This document shows, in pieces, positions 33,654 to 42,286 of a stretch of DNA of 64,000 nucleotides. The DNA is from Sinomonas humi (GTDB lineage: Bacteria; Actinomycetota; Actinomycetes; Actinomycetales; Micrococcaceae). Each line of letters begins with the position of its first letter. The stretch's first letter is position 1. The stretch covers positions 124,001 through 188,000 of the forward strand of contig NZ_JTDL01000141.1 in assembly GCF_000802235.1 (NCBI RefSeq). Direction: 5' to 3'. Both the position numbers and the translations under genes were made by a program. The notes beneath the pieces were generated by a model. It saw nothing but the letters and a program-made list of their open reading frames with translations. It searched no databases and was not told the origin of the DNA.

Positions 33654-34451
33654 ATGGGTGAGGCGGCGTCAGCGCCCGGCGACCAGTTCGTGCAGTCCCT
33701 TGCGCGTGGACTCGCCGTCGTCCGCGCGTTCGACGCTGAGCATCAGGAGATGACGCTCTCCGAAGTCGCCGCCCGCACCGACCTGACCCGCGCGACGGCG
33801 CGACGATTCCTGCACACGCTCGTGGAGCTCGGGTACATGCGCACCGATGGGCGCCTCTTCGCGCTCACCCCCCTCGTGCTGCAGCTCGGGTACGCGTACC
33901 TCTCGGGGCAGCGGCTGCCCGAACTCGCGCAGCCGTTCCTCGAGGACCTCTCGCACCGCGAGGGCGAATCCACGTCGATGGCCATCCTCGATGGGACGGA
34001 CATCGTGTACCTCGCACGGATCCACACGCGGCGCATCATCTCCGTCGGGATCTCACCCGGAACCCGATTCCCGGCGCACGCCACGTCGATGGGACGCGTC
34101 CTGCTCGCGGCCCTCTCGCCCGGCGACCTCGAAGCGTACTTCGCCACCGCTCGCCTCGAGCCGCTCACGCCCCGCACCCTCACGTCGCGTGAGGCGATCG
34201 AAGCGGAGCTGACGCGGGTACGGGCGCAGGGATACGCCGTCGTCGACCAGGAGCTCGAGGTGGGCCTGCGCTCGCTGGCCGTCCCCCTGCAAGGTGCGGA
34301 CGGTCGCACGCTCGCAGCGATCAACCTCGCCCTGTCCGCGCGGCTCGAGGGAGCCGAGGACAGGGACGCGGACGTACAGCGCCTCGTGCCGGAGCTGCGA
34401 AAGACGGCGGCTGGAATCGCGGACGCCGCACGCGCCGCAGGGGTGGGCTAA
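33654..34451 (+). CDS. pcaR: IclR-family regulator of protocatechuate genes, PcaR-like
   Basis: A 265-residue regulator with the PcaR/PcaU/PobR-type beginning FVQSLARGLAVVRAFDAEHQEMTLSEVAARTDLTRATARRFLHTLVELGY and the effector domain ISPGTRFPAHATSMGRVLLAAL. PcaR-type proteins respond to 3-oxoadipate or protocatechuate. The ATG at 33654 is chosen; the GTG just before it is also in frame. It closes the pca cluster and is the best candidate to bind the TGTTC-N7-GAACA sites before pcaH and the MobA-like gene. Confidence 0.88.
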   Translation: MGEAASAPGDQFVQSLARGLAVVRAFDAEHQEMTLSEVAARTDLTRATARRFLHTLVELGYMRTDGRLFALTPLVLQLGYAYLSGQRLPELAQPFLEDLSHREGESTSMAILDGTDIVYLARIHTRRIISVGISPGTRFPAHATSMGRVLLAALSPGDLEAYFATARLEPLTPRTLTSREAIEAELTRVRAQGYAVVDQELEVGLRSLAVPLQGADGRTLAAINLALSARLEGAEDRDADVQRLVPELRKTAAGIADAARAAGVG

Positions 34452-34564
34452 AGCCCTAGCCCGCTCCGTCGGCTCTTCCCTTCTCGCCTCCCAGAATTGT
34501 TGGATTAACCCGGGTTGGATCCCCGACCCATCGGAAGCCAACAATCCCGGGCAGGAGGAACACC

Positions 34565-36022
34565 GTGGCTCTTCTCGACGCAGCAATCTGGGGCGGCAGG
34601 ATCAACGTCGGCGGCTGGGTCGAGTCGACGGGCGGCGTCTCCGACATCGTCGAGCCAGCGACAGGGCAGGTTCTCGGCACCGCTGGAATCGCGAACCGAG
34701 AAGACGTCCTGAGCGCAGCGGCGTTGGCTGCTGATTCGCAAGCTGGCTGGGCGGCCGCGAAGCCCGAGGAACGCGCCGCCGTCCTGCGCCGCGCGGGGCA
34801 GCTGTGGGAAGAGCACGGCGCCGAGATCCAGAACTGGATAGTCCGTGAGGCCGGCAGCATCCCGCCCAAGGCCGCCCTCGAGACGCACCTCGCAGCAAAT
34901 GAATGCTATGAGGCCGCCGCCCTGCCCTCCCACCCGCACGGTGAGGTGCTTCCTTCGGACGAGAACCGGTGGTCCTTCGCACGGCGCCGTCCGGCCGGCG
35001 TCGTCGGTGTGATCGCTCCGTTCAACTTCCCGCTGGTCCTCGCAATCCGCTCGGTCGCCCCCGCCCTCGCACTCGGCAACGCGGTCCTCCTCAAGCCCGA
35101 TCCTCGTACAGCCGTCAGCGGCGGCGTGGCCCTCATGCGGATCTTCGAGGAGGCTGGGCTGCCCGCCGGGGTGCTCTCGCTCCTTCCTGGAGACGCTCCC
35201 GTCGGGGCCGCGGTCGTCGAAGCACCCGAGGTCGCTACCATCTCCTTCACCGGATCGACCGAAGCCGGCCGCAAGGTTGGTGCCCTCGGCGCGCGACTGC
35301 TCAAGCGGGTCCACCTCGAACTCGGCGGCAACAGCGCGCTCATCGTCCTCCCCGGCGCCGACCTGACGAAGGCGGCATCGGCTGGAGCCTTCGGTTCCTT
35401 CATGCATCAGGGCCAGATCTGCATGACCACCGGGCGGCACTTCGTGCACGAGTCCCTGTACGACGACTACGTCGCCGAACTCTCGGCCAAGGCCGACAAC
35501 CTGCCCGTCGGCGACCCGACGGCCGCAGAAGTGGCGCTCGGGCCGGTGATCGACGAACGGCAGCGCGACAAGATCGACGGCATCGTGCAGGAGGCCGTGG
35601 TTCAGGGCGGCAGGCTGACGGCGGGCGGTACCTACGAGGACCTGTTCTACCGGCCGACCGTCCTCGCCGACCTCGCGCTCGACAACCCCGCGTTCGTCGA
35701 GGAGATCTTCGGGCCGGTCGCACCCGTTACGAGGTTCTCCTCGGTCGACGAGGTGGTTGGGATGGTGAACGCGAACGAGTACGGCCTGTCCGTGGGGATC
35801 ATCGGCGACCTCGGGATGGCCATGAAGATCGCCGACCGGGTTCGCTCGGGCAAGGTGCACATCAACGAGCAGACGGTTTCGGACGAGGCCAATGCGCCGT
35901 TCGGAGGTGTCGGCGTCTCGGGCACAGGCTCGCGCTTCGGCGGGGCAGCGGCCAATATCGAGGCCTTCACGGAGGTCCAATGGCTCACGATGCGGCCGGA
36001 CGTTCCGCAATACCCGTTCTGA
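34565..36022 (+). CDS. Aldehyde dehydrogenase, benzaldehyde/vanillin dehydrogenase-like
   Basis: A 485-residue NAD(P)-dependent ALDH. Catalytic cysteine in MHQGQICMTTGRHFV, general base glutamate in VHLELGGNSAL, cofactor loop ISFTGSTEAGRKVG and substrate-channel PFNFPLVLAIRS. The combination QICMTT and INEQTVSDEANAPFGGVGVSG is typical of benzaldehyde/vanillin dehydrogenases, which would feed 4-hydroxybenzoate or related acids into this region's pathways. GTG start follows AGGAGG. The 113-bp leader contains ATTGTTGG and CCAACAAT as distant inverted arms. Confidence 0.83.
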   Translation: MALLDAAIWGGRINVGGWVESTGGVSDIVEPATGQVLGTAGIANREDVLSAAALAADSQAGWAAAKPEERAAVLRRAGQLWEEHGAEIQNWIVREAGSIPPKAALETHLAANECYEAAALPSHPHGEVLPSDENRWSFARRRPAGVVGVIAPFNFPLVLAIRSVAPALALGNAVLLKPDPRTAVSGGVALMRIFEEAGLPAGVLSLLPGDAPVGAAVVEAPEVATISFTGSTEAGRKVGALGARLLKRVHLELGGNSALIVLPGADLTKAASAGAFGSFMHQGQICMTTGRHFVHESLYDDYVAELSAKADNLPVGDPTAAEVALGPVIDERQRDKIDGIVQEAVVQGGRLTAGGTYEDLFYRPTVLADLALDNPAFVEEIFGPVAPVTRFSSVDEVVGMVNANEYGLSVGIIGDLGMAMKIADRVRSGKVHINEQTVSDEANAPFGGVGVSGTGSRFGGAAANIEAFTEVQWLTMRPDVPQYPF

Positions 36023-36073
36023 ACCCGTTCTGAGCCGTTCTGACCCGCCCGACGCGGGGTGCCTGGCGCCGAG

Positions 36074-36173
36074 CCGCGCGTTCCAGCCCACTTCTGTTCG
36101 CCGAGGGGCCGGACACGCCGACGTTTTCGCCGCGACACGGCCTCGGCGCGGGCAGAAATGGGCTGGAGCGCGG
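36074..36173. repeat. Inverted intergenic repeat, CCAGCCCACTTCTG family
   Basis: CCGCGCGTTCCAGCCCACTT (from 36074) is mirrored by an arm at 36153-36173 (CAGAAATGGGCTGGAGCGCGG); 19 of 21 positions pair. Between them lies GACACGCCGACGTTTTCGCCGCGACACGG. Related sequence occurs at 26461-26510, 42101-42123 and 58321-58380, always between genes. Confidence 0.75.
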
Positions 36174-36222
36174 CGTAGGGCCGCGGCGCGGGGCTCGGGC
36201 TGGAGCGCGCGGGCGGCCCGGA

Positions 36223-36753
36223 TCAGGCGAGGCGCAAGAAGGCGTCGAGGATCCGGAACGCGCTCTCGGCGCGCCGCAGGGGGTTGGGCCACTCCTGGAG
36301 CCTGTCGAGCAAGGTGCCGTTGTGGCTGAGCCGCCGGCGTGCACGGCCGAGCGCTGAGCGGGCGATGGCGACATCGCCCGGGTGGCGCAGGATCGGCTGC
36401 GTCAGGCCCTGCATCGAGCGGAGCCCGACGGCCAGGGCGTTCGCTTCCTTCTGGCGCCCGGCCGCTCGGTGCTGGCGGAGTTCGTCCGCGAACTCGTCCC
36501 ACACTTTGCCCGCGGCGATGCGGGCTACTTCGGTTCGGGCTTCGCTGTCGCTGAGCCCTTGGCCGACGAGCACGAGCCGGAGCCTCTCCCAGCGGGAGAC
36601 GAGGTCCTCATCGACCGGCGGCTGCGGAGGAACCTTTTGAGATGGCTGGTGATTCGAGGGGTGGGCCCGAAGGGAACGCGAACGGGAGGTTTCGGCTTCG
36701 GAGGGCAGGGCGTGAAGTCGGGGACGAACAGTGGCGGGGGTGTCGGCGAACAT
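36223..36753 (-). CDS. Hypothetical protein
   Basis: A 176-residue protein I do not recognise. The first 60 residues are low-complexity (Ser, Pro, Arg, Thr) and probably disordered; residues about 65-175 look helical and strongly basic (WERLRLVLVGQGLSDSEARTEVARIAAGKVWDEF, QHRAAGRQKEANALAVGL, LGRARRRL). The ATG at 36753 follows AAGGA with 7 bases. It faces away from the DevR-like gene and shares its upstream region, including a DevR-box-like palindrome, so it may belong to that regulon. It could be DNA- or RNA-binding, which is a guess from charge. Confidence 0.55.
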   Translation of the reverse strand: MFADTPATVRPRLHALPSEAETSRSRSLRAHPSNHQPSQKVPPQPPVDEDLVSRWERLRLVLVGQGLSDSEARTEVARIAAGKVWDEFADELRQHRAAGRQKEANALAVGLRSMQGLTQPILRHPGDVAIARSALGRARRRLSHNGTLLDRLQEWPNPLRRAESAFRILDAFLRLA

Positions 36754-37150
36754 GCCGTTTCCTTTCCACGGCCGCGCCACCGTCATTGGGGCGGGCCAAA
36801 ATACATCGAACTCTGTCCGCGGGAACCGCTGCCTGATCCCCAGCTGAGGGCGGACGGCGCATCCTTCGGCCTCGCACTCTGAGGACCCTTGGGACAGCAC
36901 CTCCATCAGGATCCCAGATGTGAGGTCGGCCACTATAGGGCTAAAAGTCCCTATTCCGCCTGATTGAGGTGAATATCGGGCGAGTCGCGACGAACTGGAC
37001 CCGCGCGTACGACGCAGACCACTGACTTTGGTCCCTAGCCTTCCGGCCTCGCTCGATCCCAGACTGGGAACTTGCTGCTCGGTGAAGGGCTTGTCTCTCG
37101 CCGGGCGTCGCGCGTGGGGGCGTCGCGGATCAAGGGGAGTTATCGAAGCG
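36754..37150. promoter_or_regulatory. Divergent control region with two DevR-box-like sites
   Basis: This 397-bp gap has no convincing gene. At 36935-36954 there is ATAGGG-N8-CCCTAT, which on the minus strand reads GGGACTTTTAGCCC; at 37024-37037 there is GACTTTGGTCCCTA. Both resemble halves of the mycobacterial DevR/DosR box (GGGACT-WW-AGTCCC). They fit autoregulation of the DevR-like gene that follows. Confidence 0.5.
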
Positions 37151-37834
37151 ATGGGAGACGGTCTCGGCATGACAACAACCGCAGTGGAAGGCACCCGGGT
37201 CGACGCGATCCGGGTGTTCATCCTGGATGATCACGAGCTCGTGCGTCAGGGCCTTCGTGACCTGCTCGAGCATGAGGGGATGGACATCGTCGGGGAGAGC
37301 GATTCTGCCCATGAAGCGGGGCGCCGGATCCCGGCTCTGAAGCCTGATGTCGCCGTGCTGGACGGGCGGCTGTCCGATGGCACTGGGATCGAGGTCTGCC
37401 GGGAGGTGCGCTCTGTGGATCCACGGATCCGCTGCCTCATCCTCACGAGCTACGACGACGACCAAGCCCTCCGTGCTGCGATCCTGGCCGGCGCCTCGGG
37501 CTATATCCTCAAGCAGATCCGCAACCACGATCTCGCCAACGCGATTCGGCGAGCGGCCAAGGGCGAATCCCTCTTCGACCCGATCCTGCGCGATGCCGCG
37601 CTCAAGGGGATGGTGGCAGGCGCCATGTCCGACCCGCGTCTGGACGTTCTGAGCCCTCAGGAGCGCCGAGTCCTTGAGCTCATCGGCCACGGGCTGACGA
37701 ATCGTCAGATCGGCGAGGAGCTTCGGCTCGCGGAGAAGACGGTCAAGAACTACGTCTCGTCGATGCTAGCCAAGCTGGGCTTCGAGCGCCGGACGCAGGC
37801 CGCCCTCTACCTCGCCCAGACCGGACAGGCATAA
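37151..37834 (+). CDS. LuxR-type response regulator, DevR/DosR-like
   Basis: A 227-residue NarL/FixJ response regulator. Receiver domain: acidic pocket in VFILDDHELV, phosphorylation site D71 in VAVLDGRLSDGTG, switch residues in LILTSYDDD and the lysine in ASGYILKQI. The C-terminal LuxR HTH is LSPQERRVLELIGHGLTNRQIGEELRLAEKTVKNYVSSMLAKLGFERRTQAA, which closely matches DevR. The ATG at 37151 follows AAGGGGAG; an ATG at 37169 is possible. The partner kinase is encoded convergently, 6 bp away, rather than in the usual operon. Confidence 0.88.
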   Translation: MGDGLGMTTTAVEGTRVDAIRVFILDDHELVRQGLRDLLEHEGMDIVGESDSAHEAGRRIPALKPDVAVLDGRLSDGTGIEVCREVRSVDPRIRCLILTSYDDDQALRAAILAGASGYILKQIRNHDLANAIRRAAKGESLFDPILRDAALKGMVAGAMSDPRLDVLSPQERRVLELIGHGLTNRQIGEELRLAEKTVKNYVSSMLAKLGFERRTQAALYLAQTGQA

Positions 37835-37840
37835 GCCGAA

Positions 37841-39535
37841 CTACTCCGGGAGCGGGACTCGCCAGGTAATCTTCGTGCCCTCGCCGGGCGTGCTCTCGAA
37901 AACGCTCGTCCCTCCGAGGGAAGCGGCCCGCTGTTCCATGTTCGCAAGGCCGCTCAGACGCTTGGGGTCCGAGAATCCCCGCCCGTCGTCCTCGATGACC
38001 ACCTCGAGCAGTCCGTCCTCGCGCGCAACCGAGACGCTCACTCCACGAGCCCCCGAATGCCGCACCGCATTGCTCACAGCTTCGGAGACGACGGCGAGGA
38101 GCTGGCGGGCTATCGACGCGGGGACCTCGTCGATGCGGCCGGCTACGCTGATCCGCGGCCGGATCGGCGAGTTCAGGAGGCCCTCCCGGACGGTGTTCAA
38201 GAGGGTCCGGGAGAAGGATTCGTCCTCGTCTTCCTCTGCTCGCAGGGAGTAGATGGTGTTCCGCAACTCCCGGATCGTCTCGTCCAGTTCCTCGGTGACC
38301 TTGGTGATGCGGGCCTCCGCGGTGGGGTCGGTCGTGAAGCGCCGCAGATTCTGGACGCTGAGCCCGGCGGCGAAGAGCCTCTGGATCACTAGGTCGTGAA
38401 GATCCTGAGCGATCCGGTCGCGATCGACTGAGAGCAGCGCGTGCTCGCGCTGGCGGTTGGCGCGGTTGAGATCCAGGGCGAGCCCGACGTGGGAGCCGAA
38501 CACCGCCGAGGAATCGAGGTCCGACGGCGGGTAGGGGCCGGTGCCCTCGCCCCGGGCCAAGATGAGGAGCCGGTTCCCGATGCCGCTGTGGCCCAGTGGA
38601 ACGGCGAGGATCTCGCCGAGCTTCTCCGCGCATACTGGCCCGAAGATCTCCTCGGCGTCACTGATGATGACCGGCTTGCCCAGTTCGTCCACCTTCTGGA
38701 GGGCCGGTGAGAAGGGAATGTCCTCCCCAGCGACCAAGGCCAGGGCGCCGACGGCGGTGCGCACCTCAAGGCGCTCGTCACCGGGGCGGGCGATGACTGC
38801 GAGCACGGAGTCACTGGCGTGGAGGGCGCGTTCGGCGACGAGGTCAAGGTCGGCTGATGCATCGAGGTCGGCCGTCATGTCGGCGCCGGAGACAGCCCCG
38901 CCCGGGGCGATCAGAGTCGTGCTCGCCACCATGCTCGCCTCGAGCCAGCGCTGGCGTCGTCGGCTGTCGTCATAGAGCCGCGCGTTCTGGATGGCGACGC
39001 CGGCCGCCGCCGCGAAGGCCGCTGCGAGCTCTTCGTCTTCGATCGAGAACTCTTCCCCGTTTTCCTTCTCGGTCAGGTAGAGATTGCCGAAGACGCTGTC
39101 CCGCACCTTGATGGGGACCTCGAGAAGCGTGTGCAGCGGCGGGTCGTCTGCGGGGAACGCGGCCGAGACCGAAAGGTCGCGGAGGTCGTGGAGCCGCACC
39201 GGCCGCGGGTCGCGGAGGAGCTCGCCGAGGGCGCCCTGGCCAGAGGTCAGCTCGCGGAGAAGTTGCGCAGTTTCCTCGTCGGTTCCAGCCGTGACGAAGT
39301 GGCTGAGCGTGTGGCCTTCGGCGATGACTCCCAAGGCCCCGTACCGGGCGCCTACGAGGACACGGGCGGATTCCACGACGCGCTCGAGAACGGGCTGGAG
39401 TGCCAGATCCTCAGCGATCGATACGACCGCGGAGAGCAGGCCATTCATGTGCTCCTGCAAGCGCATGAGCTCCTCGGCGCGAGAAACGAACTCGCGGAGC
39501 AGGCCCTGAAGTCGACGAGGAAGACGGTCCGGCAT
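37841..39535 (-). CDS. GAF-domain sensor histidine kinase, DevS/DosT-like
   Basis: A 564-residue soluble kinase. GAF-A about residues 45-190 (ARYGALGVIAEGHTLSHFVTAG to VAIQNARLYDD), GAF-B about 220-360, HisKA_3 dimerisation helix with phospho-acceptor H380 in DRIAQDLHDLVIQRLFAAGL, and an HATPase ending with EDDGRGFSDPKRLSGLANMEQRA. The order equals mycobacterial DevS. The DevS haem-ligand histidine (in FPPYHPPMRTFLGVP) is replaced: here the aligned stretch is FPADDPPLHTLLEVP, giving D131, with H135 four residues later. It therefore may sense something other than haem-bound gas, or bind haem differently. Start follows CGGAGG. Confidence 0.88.
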   Translation of the reverse strand: MPDRLPRRLQGLLREFVSRAEELMRLQEHMNGLLSAVVSIAEDLALQPVLERVVESARVLVGARYGALGVIAEGHTLSHFVTAGTDEETAQLLRELTSGQGALGELLRDPRPVRLHDLRDLSVSAAFPADDPPLHTLLEVPIKVRDSVFGNLYLTEKENGEEFSIEDEELAAAFAAAAGVAIQNARLYDDSRRRQRWLEASMVASTTLIAPGGAVSGADMTADLDASADLDLVAERALHASDSVLAVIARPGDERLEVRTAVGALALVAGEDIPFSPALQKVDELGKPVIISDAEEIFGPVCAEKLGEILAVPLGHSGIGNRLLILARGEGTGPYPPSDLDSSAVFGSHVGLALDLNRANRQREHALLSVDRDRIAQDLHDLVIQRLFAAGLSVQNLRRFTTDPTAEARITKVTEELDETIRELRNTIYSLRAEEDEDESFSRTLLNTVREGLLNSPIRPRISVAGRIDEVPASIARQLLAVVSEAVSNAVRHSGARGVSVSVAREDGLLEVVIEDDGRGFSDPKRLSGLANMEQRAASLGGTSVFESTPGEGTKITWRVPLPE

Positions 39536-39870
39536 GGCAGCAACCTCCGATTAAGTTGTCAGCTCTCGCCAAGCGGTGCTGCGCCGGAACGGATCGGCAC
39601 AGTTCCCGGTTCGCGAAGGCAGACGCTGGTGAGGCGTCTGGGACGTCCAGCAACTTCCCCGGCGGCTGCTTCACTGGGTGGCTCGAAAGCCGCTGCCTTC
39701 AATCCTTATGTACGAACGGAACAAGACCAGTCTGGCCGAATGGCGCATCGTCGGGAAGGGGCACGCTTCAGATTTCAACCGATTGGACAAACGCGGCCAG
39801 CAGCTTGCGCTGGGCGTGGCCGAGAGTGCAAAGTGAAAGCTTGGTCTTCCGTTGAACAGAAGGGCGTTCA
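39536..39870. other. Non-coding region between the sensor kinase and the IclR gene
   Basis: This 335-bp divergent gap shows no coding pattern. Its only clear element is the palindrome at its right end (39847-39861), which lies directly before the IclR start. Confidence 0.5.
39847..39861. promoter_or_regulatory. Operator-like palindrome before the IclR gene
   Basis: TTCCGTTGAACAGAA differs at a single base from the perfect palindrome TTCCGTTGAACGGAA found before pobA at 40731-40745. It ends 10 bp before the GTG start, fitting autorepression. Confidence 0.6.
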
Positions 39871-40626
39871 GTGGCCAATTCGAGTTCGGGAGACTCCGTC
39901 GTCGACCGGGTGGTCAGGGTCCTCGAGGCGTTTCCGGAGGGCGTCAGCTCGCTCCCGCTTACCGAGCTGGCCGAGCGCTCGGGACTTCCGCTCACGAGCG
40001 CGCACCGGCTCGTGCGTCAACTCGCGGACTATCGGCTGCTCGAACAGGCGCCGGGCGGAAAGGTCCAGGTCGGCCTGCGCCTGTGGGAACTCGTGAATCG
40101 CAACTCGCCGATCCTCCTTCTGCGGCAGGCCGCCCTCCCCTTCATGGACGACATCCACCAGGTCCTCAACCAGAACGTCAACCTCGGAGTCCTGCAGGGC
40201 GACGACGTCCTGTTCGTCGAGCGGCTCTCTCGCCGCGGCTCGGTGGCGAACCGGGCGAAGGTGGCCGGCCGGATGCCTGTCCACATCTCCTCGGCGGGGG
40301 TGGCCCTCATGTCCGGCCAGCCGCGCGCTGCCCAGAACGCCTACCTTGCCCGCTTCAAGGATCCTGCAGGCAAAGTCGACGCCGATCATGTCCGCCGGCT
40401 TCTCGCGACCTCAGCGGAGCGCGGCTACGCGGAGCTCGCGGGGGTTGTCGACCCGGAGACGTGGGGCATCGCGGTGCCGATAGAAGACCGTCAGCGGCGG
40501 ACTGTGGCGGCGATCGGCGTCGTCGTCCCGCTCGCGGAAGTCCGCATCCACCAGATCGTGCCGGCCCTCCGCACGGCGGCTCGCGGCATCGGCCGCCAGC
40601 TGGGTGCCCTGGCCCCCACTCCCTAG
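39871..40626 (+). CDS. IclR-family regulator, probable regulator of pobA
   Basis: A 251-residue regulator: winged HTH about residues 10-65 (DRVVRVLEAFPEGVSSLPLTELAERSGLPLTSAHRLVRQLADYRLL) and an effector domain with MPVHISSAGVALMSG and GYAELAGVVDPETWGIAVPI. It precedes pobA by 228 bp in the same direction, and both have the same 15-bp palindrome upstream, so it probably controls pobA in response to 4-hydroxybenzoate. The GTG start follows AGAAGG. It is more divergent from the PcaR-like protein than expected for a recent duplicate. Confidence 0.85.
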   Translation: MANSSSGDSVVDRVVRVLEAFPEGVSSLPLTELAERSGLPLTSAHRLVRQLADYRLLEQAPGGKVQVGLRLWELVNRNSPILLLRQAALPFMDDIHQVLNQNVNLGVLQGDDVLFVERLSRRGSVANRAKVAGRMPVHISSAGVALMSGQPRAAQNAYLARFKDPAGKVDADHVRRLLATSAERGYAELAGVVDPETWGIAVPIEDRQRRTVAAIGVVVPLAEVRIHQIVPALRTAARGIGRQLGALAPTP

Positions 40627-40640
40627 CCCCGCCGGACCTG

Positions 40641-40719
40641 TTTCGGGTACGCCAACTCCCCTCCCTCGTCGTTTCGGGTACGCCAACTCCCCTCCCAGCG
40701 GCTCTCGGGTACGGATACC
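40641..40719. repeat. GTTTCGGGTAC-family intergenic repeats
   Basis: Two direct copies of TTTCGGGTACGCCAACTCCC (from 40641 and 40672) are followed by a third, TCTCGGGTACGGATACC (40703-40719). The same family appears at 44874-45142 and 47656-47728. Here it lies between the IclR gene and the pobA operator. Confidence 0.75.
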
Positions 40720-40730
40720 GCCCACTGGGG

Positions 40731-40745
40731 TTCCGTTGAACGGAA
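40731..40745. promoter_or_regulatory. Operator-like palindrome before pobA
   Basis: TTCCGT-TGA-ACGGAA is a perfect inverted repeat 110 bp before the pobA start and matches 14 of 15 bases with the site before the IclR gene. Confidence 0.6.
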
Positions 40746-40854
40746 AGCCGGTAACGCCGTCGTCGTGATTCGGCGCACACTCGAAGTAGACGTCAGCCGC
40801 CGCCCAAAGACGGGCGGGCCGGCCCGCAGAAGAAGCAGAAAGCGAGCGACGACG

Positions 40855-42045
40855 ATGACCGAGCGCAAGACCCACAAGACCCAAGTGGCGATCATGGGGG
40901 CGGGGCCCGCGGGCCTCATGCTCTCGCACCTGCTGTACCGCGCAGGCATCGACAGCACAGTGGTGGAGATCCGGAGCCGCGAGGCGATCTCGCACACCGT
41001 CCGCGCAGGCATCCTCGAGGCGGGGTCGGTGGACCTTCTGGTCGGCTCGGGTGTCGACAACGTGCTCCGCAAAGGCCACGAGCACGAGGGCACAGAGTTC
41101 CGCGTCAATGGCGAGGGGCACCGGATCGACTTCAAGGGGCTCACCGGGCAGTCCGTCTGGCTCTACCCCCAGAACGATGTGTTCGACGATCTCGCCGCCC
41201 AGCGCGAGGCCGACGGCGGCGATGTCCGGTACTCGTGCTCGGAGACGCAGGTGAGCGACCTCCTCGGACGCCCGAAGGTGCAGTTCAAGGACGCCGAGGG
41301 CCAGGAATGGGAGATCGAGGCCGAGATGCTCGTGGGCGCGGACGGCTCGCGCTCGCACTGCCGCGTCCAGATTCCCGAGGCCGAGCGCACGTGGTACTTC
41401 AACGAATACCCCTTCGCATGGTTCGGCATCCTCACGGAGGCGCCCCGCAGCGCGCCCGAGCTCATCTACGCGAACTCGGCGCACGGCTTCGCGCTCATCA
41501 GCCAGCGCACGGACACGATGCAGCGCATGTACTTCCAGTGCGATCCCAAGACCAACCCCGCGGACTGGACCGAGGAGCAGATCTGGGAGCAGCTGCGCCT
41601 GCGCGTCAACGGCAACGGCTTCGAACTCAAGGAGGGGCCGGTCATCGACAAGGTCGTGCTGCCGTTCCGATCCTTCGTGCACACCCCCATGCGGTATGGC
41701 AACCTGTTCCTCGCCGGCGATGCCGCGCACACCGTACCGCCGACCGGGGCCAAGGGCCTCAACCTCGCGCTCCACGACGTCCGGCTGCTGTTCGAAAGCC
41801 TCGACTCGTACTTCAAGACCGGCTCGAGCGCGCTCATCGACACGTATTCGGAGCGCGCCCTCGATCGCGTGTGGAAGGCACAGTACTTCTCGTACTGGAT
41901 GACCACGCTCCTCCACACCGTCCCGACCGAGGAGAACCACGCATTCTTCCGCTCGCGCCAGCTTGGTGAGCTCCGCTCGCTGCTTGAGTCCGAGCACGGC
42001 CGCGCCTACATCGCCGAGTGCTACACGGGGTGGCAGGGCAAGTAG
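40855..42045 (+). CDS. pobA: 4-hydroxybenzoate 3-monooxygenase (p-hydroxybenzoate hydroxylase)
   Basis: A 396-residue flavin hydroxylase converting 4-hydroxybenzoate to protocatechuate with NAD(P)H and O2, which links to the pca cluster. FAD motifs: VAIMGAGPAGLMLSHLLYRAGI, VGADGSRSHCR, FLAGDAAHTVPPTGAKGLNLA. Substrate-site stretches such as SREAISHTVRAGILE and FAWFGILTEAPRSAPELIYANS match PobA and separate it from other hydroxylases. Its length equals that of characterised PobA. The ATG at 40855 has only a weak purine-rich leader. A strong terminator follows at 42226. Confidence 0.93.
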   Translation: MTERKTHKTQVAIMGAGPAGLMLSHLLYRAGIDSTVVEIRSREAISHTVRAGILEAGSVDLLVGSGVDNVLRKGHEHEGTEFRVNGEGHRIDFKGLTGQSVWLYPQNDVFDDLAAQREADGGDVRYSCSETQVSDLLGRPKVQFKDAEGQEWEIEAEMLVGADGSRSHCRVQIPEAERTWYFNEYPFAWFGILTEAPRSAPELIYANSAHGFALISQRTDTMQRMYFQCDPKTNPADWTEEQIWEQLRLRVNGNGFELKEGPVIDKVVLPFRSFVHTPMRYGNLFLAGDAAHTVPPTGAKGLNLALHDVRLLFESLDSYFKTGSSALIDTYSERALDRVWKAQYFSYWMTTLLHTVPTEENHAFFRSRQLGELRSLLESEHGRAYIAECYTGWQGK

Positions 42046-42100
42046 CCGCCGCGCGTCGTCGCCCGACGCCGGATCCCGACCTTGATTGAGCCGCGAAGCC

Positions 42101-42123
42101 GGCGTGTCGTGTCGCGACACGCC
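42101..42123. repeat. Short palindrome related to the GACACGCC repeat family
   Basis: GGCGTGTCG-N5-CGACACGCC, a 9-bp perfect stem, lies behind pobA. Its GACACGCCGC end equals part of the repeats at 36111-36120 and 58371-58381. Confidence 0.5.
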
Positions 42124-42225
42124 GCTTGCTCATACGGCGCGTTGTCAATCATGGTCGGATTCCGCCCACCCGGCCTCTCCAGGCACCGAGATGGAGGAGG
42201 CCGCCCTGACACAGCGAGTTCCGCA

Positions 42226-42257
42226 GGCCCCGCACCCAGTCCGGTGCGGGGCCCTTT
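42226..42257 (+). terminator. Intrinsic terminator downstream of pobA
   Basis: GGCCCCGCAC pairs perfectly with GTGCGGGGCC across an 8-base loop and is followed by CTTTTC. It should stop pobA transcription before the PadR gene. Confidence 0.8.
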
Positions 42258-42286
42258 TCGTCTCACACTTGTTCTTCGACAGTCAG

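Noticed and set aside
34505-36502. Long minus-strand open frame opposite the aldehyde dehydrogenase
   Set aside because: Composition is that of a shadow frame, and it runs through the repeat at 36074-36173.
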